The position numbers were made by a program, and so were the translations under genes. 64,000 nt of DNA from Pseudomonas sp. MWU13-2100 (GTDB taxonomy: Bacteria > Pseudomonadota > Gammaproteobacteria > Pseudomonadales > Pseudomonadaceae). Of this stretch, positions 61,392-64,000 are shown piece after piece. Position 1 is the stretch's first letter. Each line of letters opens with the position of its first letter. The DNA lies in contig NZ_JALLIX010000011.1 in assembly GCF_023242365.1 (NCBI RefSeq), positions 1 through 64,000 on the forward strand, written 5' to 3'. The notes beneath the pieces were generated by a model. It did no database searches. It was not told the DNA's origin and saw only the letters and a program-made list of their open reading frames with translations.

Positions 61392-61646
61392 CGTGGCTGA
61401 TGTGGCAAACCGTGAGTTTTTTCGGTCAAACCCAGCCTGCTGCCCCCCTCGAAGGTGACGACTACCCGCAGGAGCCCAGATGCAAAATGCAAACGGCACC
61501 GGCAGTGCGAGCAAAACCGCGATCTGCCTAGCCGACTAAAGTCGCTCCCCATACACCCTGCGGTTCCCCCGGGTATGGCTTATATTGCCCCGCTTCAACC
61601 AAACACGGCCTGTGGCAGCACGTTCGCAGCACTTTAAGGAAAGACC
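61392..61646. other. Upstream region of the chemoreceptor
   Basis: 255 nt without a gene. TATATT at about 61580 (GGCTTATATTGCC) could be a -10 box about 65 nt before the chemoreceptor ATG, and TTAAGGAAAG just before the ATG is a good ribosome site. No third copy of the attachment repeat is present here. Confidence 0.5.
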
Positions 61647-63590
61647 ATGTTCAGAAGTTTCAGCCAGGCCCTGAGTAATATCGGCGTCAATGCCAAGCTT
61701 GCCTTGGGCTTTGGCCTGCTGTTGTTGATGACCTTGTTGATCGCGCTGACCGGCTGGCACAGCACCGCCAACATGATCGAACGCAGCAACAAGATCAGTG
61801 CCATCGGCACCTTGAGTTCCTTGACCAACGATTTGCGCGCCAAACGCCTACGCTACCTGGCTGATCGCAACGAACAGAACAGCGCAGCCGTATCTCTCGT
61901 ACTGGAACGTATCCAGGACCATCAGCGCTCTCTGAGTCGCGAACTGAGTATTCCTGCGGACCTGCAACTTATCGAGGAGCAAGGCCGCATCGTCGGAGAC
62001 TACCGGACCCGCTTCAACACGCTTGAGCAAACCTTCAAAGACCGTGAAGCCTCGCTCGCGAAGTTGGTACAGAGTGCAACGCAAATCACCGAAGCGCTCA
62101 ATGAAGCCACCCAGGACCTGGTCAATGCACCGGCGCTTGAAGGGCAGGATGACCATCAGCGTCTGAACCAGTTTCAAGCCACTAGCTTACTCGCCGTCCA
62201 TATCCAGCAGGCCCGCATCGTGGTGTACGGTTTCATCTACAGCAATGATCCGAGCAAAGAGCAAGGCGCCCTGGCCAGTATCGATCAGGTCACGAGCGAA
62301 CTGCTCACGGTTCGCGCCGCCGCCACCTCTCAACAACAAGGCATCCTGACGCAGGCGGAACACCTGCTGCAACAGTACCGCCAGGATGTGCAGAACTATG
62401 CCGCGCAAGTACACACCAGCCTGGAAACGCTCGATCAGATGGTGGCCTTGGGTGTCAGTCTTGAAGACCTTAGCCAGAAGCTCATAGACAACCAGAGCCA
62501 GACACGGGATAGCGAGGCAGGAAGTGCCCGCCAATTGCTGACGATCAGCACACTGCTGGCGTTGGCGCTGGGCATCCTCGCGGCCTGGTTTATCACCGGG
62601 CAGATCGTCCATCCGCTGCTGGAAACCCTGAAAGTCGCGGAGCGTATCGCGGGCGGGGATCTCAGCCACGACATCAAGACCGCGCGACGCGACGAGCTGG
62701 GCCAATTGCAGCGCAGCATGCAGTACATGACGGTGAGCCTGCGCAAGCTGATCGAAGGCATCAGCCTGGGGGTCACCCAGATTGCCAGCGCGGCGGAAGA
62801 GTTGTCCGCTGTTACCGAGCAGACCAGCGCGAACGTGAACAGCCAAAGAGTCGAGACGGATCAGGTCGCGACCGCCATGAACGAAATGGCCGCCACCGTA
62901 CAAGAAGTGGCACGCAATACCGAAGAAGCTTCAAACGCCGCCGCCGCCGCGGATACAGAAGCGCGCGCCGGTGAAAAAGTGGTCGGTGAAGCGATCGATC
63001 AAATTGAGTTACTGGCCATCGAAGTCGGCAACTCCACCGAAGCGATGAACCTTCTGGAGTTGGAAAGCGAAAAAATCGGCGGCGTGCTCGACGTGATCAA
63101 AGCCGTGGCGGAACAAACCAACCTGCTGGCACTCAATGCGGCCATTGAGGCCGCGCGAGCCGGTGAAGCCGGACGCGGCTTTGCGGTCGTGGCCGACGAA
63201 GTCCGAAGCCTGGCCCAGCGCACGCAAAAATCCACCGAAGAAATCGAAGGGCTGATCGCCGGCCTGCAAAGCGGTACCCAGAAAGTCTCGGCGGTCATGG
63301 AAAGCAGTCGCGTCCTGACGGATAACAGCGTCGAATTGACCCGTCGCGCCGTGACATCGCTGGAAAGCATCACCCGCACGGTGTCGACGATCCAATCGAT
63401 GAACCAGCAGATTTCCGCCTCCGCCGAGCAGCAGAGTACCGTGGCCGAGGAGATCCATCGCAGCTTGCTCAACGTGCGCGACATCTCCGAGCAAACCGCG
63501 AGTGCCAGCGAGGAAACAGCTGCGTCCAGCGTCGAACTGGCAAGACTGGGCCACGAGTTGCAGGAAATGGTCAGCCAATTCCGCATTTGA
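61647..63590 (+). CDS. Methyl-accepting chemotaxis protein with HBM-type sensor
   Basis: Chemoreceptor, 647 residues. Membrane helix 1 (about 16-40), an all-helical periplasmic region of about 250 residues (41-290) that fits a helical bimodular (HBM) domain, membrane helix 2 (about 293-315), HAMP (about 316-370) and the cytoplasmic signalling hairpin with the conserved tip from about 489 ([20 protein letters not shown] then [12 protein letters not shown]). HBM receptors such as P. putida McpS bind TCA-cycle acids; the ligand here is unknown. No C-terminal CheR-binding pentapeptide. Confidence 0.9.
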   Translation: MFRSFSQALSNIGVNAKLALGFGLLLLMTLLIALTGWHSTANMIERSNKISAIGTLSSLTNDLRAKRLRYLADRNEQNSAAVSLVLERIQDHQRSLSRELSIPADLQLIEEQGRIVGDYRTRFNTLEQTFKDREASLAKLVQSATQITEALNEATQDLVNAPALEGQDDHQRLNQFQATSLLAVHIQQARIVVYGFIYSNDPSKEQGALASIDQVTSELLTVRAAATSQQQGILTQAEHLLQQYRQDVQNYAAQVHTSLETLDQMVALGVSLEDLSQKLIDNQSQTRDSEAGSARQLLTISTLLALALGILAAWFITGQIVHPLLETLKVAERIAGGDLSHDIKTARRDELGQLQRSMQYMTVSLRKLIEGISLGVTQIASAAEELSAVTEQTSANVNSQRVETDQVATAMNEMAATVQEVARNTEEASNAAAAADTEARAGEKVVGEAIDQIELLAIEVGNSTEAMNLLELESEKIGGVLDVIKAVAEQTNLLALNAAIEAARAGEAGRGFAVVADEVRSLAQRTQKSTEEIEGLIAGLQSGTQKVSAVMESSRVLTDNSVELTRRAVTSLESITRTVSTIQSMNQQISASAEQQSTVAEEIHRSLLNVRDISEQTASASEETAASSVELARLGHELQEMVSQFRI

Positions 63591-63633
63591 GAACAAGCCA
63601 GCACCTGAGCGCAATGGCTGAGTGCTGGAACAA

Positions 63634-63655
63634 CAGCCACCGAGAGCGGTGGCTG
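63634..63655 (+). terminator. Hairpin after the chemoreceptor
   Basis: CAGCCACCG and CGGTGGCTG pair around AGAG, 44 nt after the stop. There is no T-run, so it is a weak terminator between converging genes. Confidence 0.55.
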
Positions 63656-63734
63656 CTAATGGAAATTGCACTTCATGCGTGCGCGGCGAGCTGAGTAGTC
63701 TGCTGATCAGAAACCAGCCGCAGCATGCACCACT

Positions 63735-64000
63735 TCAATCAAATGGGCGCTCGTCTAATGCCGCTGAGGCGTGAGGGGGTGAAGACGATCCCTCAAGCAG
63801 GGCATCCACCACTGCCCGTGCCATTTCTACCGAGTGGAGCATGCCCCAGAACAGGGATCGCTCCACCGGATTCGTGTGCAAGCTGATTTCGTCACCGTTC
63901 AGTTCGGCGGCTTCAAGCAATTTCGAGACGTAGATCAGCGCGTCCTGAGCCTTGACGCCTGGCTGGATGGCAAAAATCGAGGGTTTGAGAGGGTCAGCGT
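63735..64000 (-). CDS. DUF3077 protein, partial (start beyond the window)
   Basis: The minus-strand frame is open to the window edge and reads ADPLKPSIFAIQPGVKAQDA, then LIYVSKLLEAAELNG and a helix LHSVEMARAVVDALLEG, ending at 63735. This is the layout of the short Pseudomonas DUF3077 proteins of unknown function. Only about 88 codons are inside the window. A TTG at 63920 could start a 61-codon frame, but the upstream similarity shows the true start lies outside. Confidence 0.7.
   Translation of the reverse strand, partial: ADPLKPSIFAIQPGVKAQDALIYVSKLLEAAELNGDEISLHTNPVERSLFWGMLHSVEMARAVVDALLEGSSSPPHASAALDERPFD

Overview
The window is core Pseudomonas chromosome, most like the P. fluorescens/P. 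protegens side of the genus. The evidence is high GC, GTG and TTG starts with clear Shine-Dalgarno sequences, many paired REP elements of the type 'GGAGCCGGCTTGCCGGCGATG', and a gene order that, from memory of P. aeruginosa PAO1, follows roughly PA0668 back to PA0575. No database search was possible, so names rest on motifs, lengths and this order.

Layout. 1-270: a strong stringent-type (rRNA-like) promoter firing leftward out of the window. 270-9640: tyrS, the M23 peptidase mepM, anmK, erpA, argC, hemJ, a nitronate monooxygenase, a DUF805 protein, an SDR and a HIT protein. 9879-13632: coq7, speD, an OsmC protein, vfr (cAMP receptor) and a lipoate-ligase-like protein. 13660-19209 (minus strand): rpe-gph-trpE-trpG-trpD-trpC, apparently one transcription unit, with trpE and trpG directly adjacent. 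19327-28769 (minus): an iron-type alcohol dehydrogenase, then the agtABCD ABC transporter and its two-component system agtSR. 28842-32308: a DUF3530 protein, djlA, and murU-amgK (MurNAc recycling, which connects to anmK). 32439-40064: lptD-surA-pdxA-rsmA-apaG-apaH-glpE. 40366-45268: prkA-yeaH-spoVR. 45333-49341: cca, folK, folB, plsY, tsaD. 49540-53877: the rpsU-dnaG-rpoD macromolecular synthesis operon. 53997-57737: the c-di-GMP regulator rmcA, followed by a CAT-anticodon tRNA.

57797-61646 is the only accessory region. A 111-bp direct repeat (107/111 identical by eye) made of the tRNA 3' end and the following terminator brackets 1.85 kb. This segment carries a decayed tyrosine integrase, a glucosaminidase-like toxin gene and a signal-peptide-bearing partner that overlaps it by ATGA. 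The pair resembles type VI secretion Tge/Tgi effector-immunity pairs. Beyond the second repeat lie two small unknown genes, a broken lipase with a GHSLGG motif, and a truncated second copy of the toxin/immunity pair that keeps the same ATGA junction. The window closes with an HBM-type chemoreceptor and a partial DUF3077 gene.

Functional threads. Peptidoglycan turnover recurs: mepM, anmK, amgK, murU, possibly AgtS, and the island glucosaminidase. Regulation is dense: Vfr, AgtSR, RpoD, RmcA, a possible trp attenuator built into the 3' end of gph, and an RpoS-like promoter with a structured leader before prkA.
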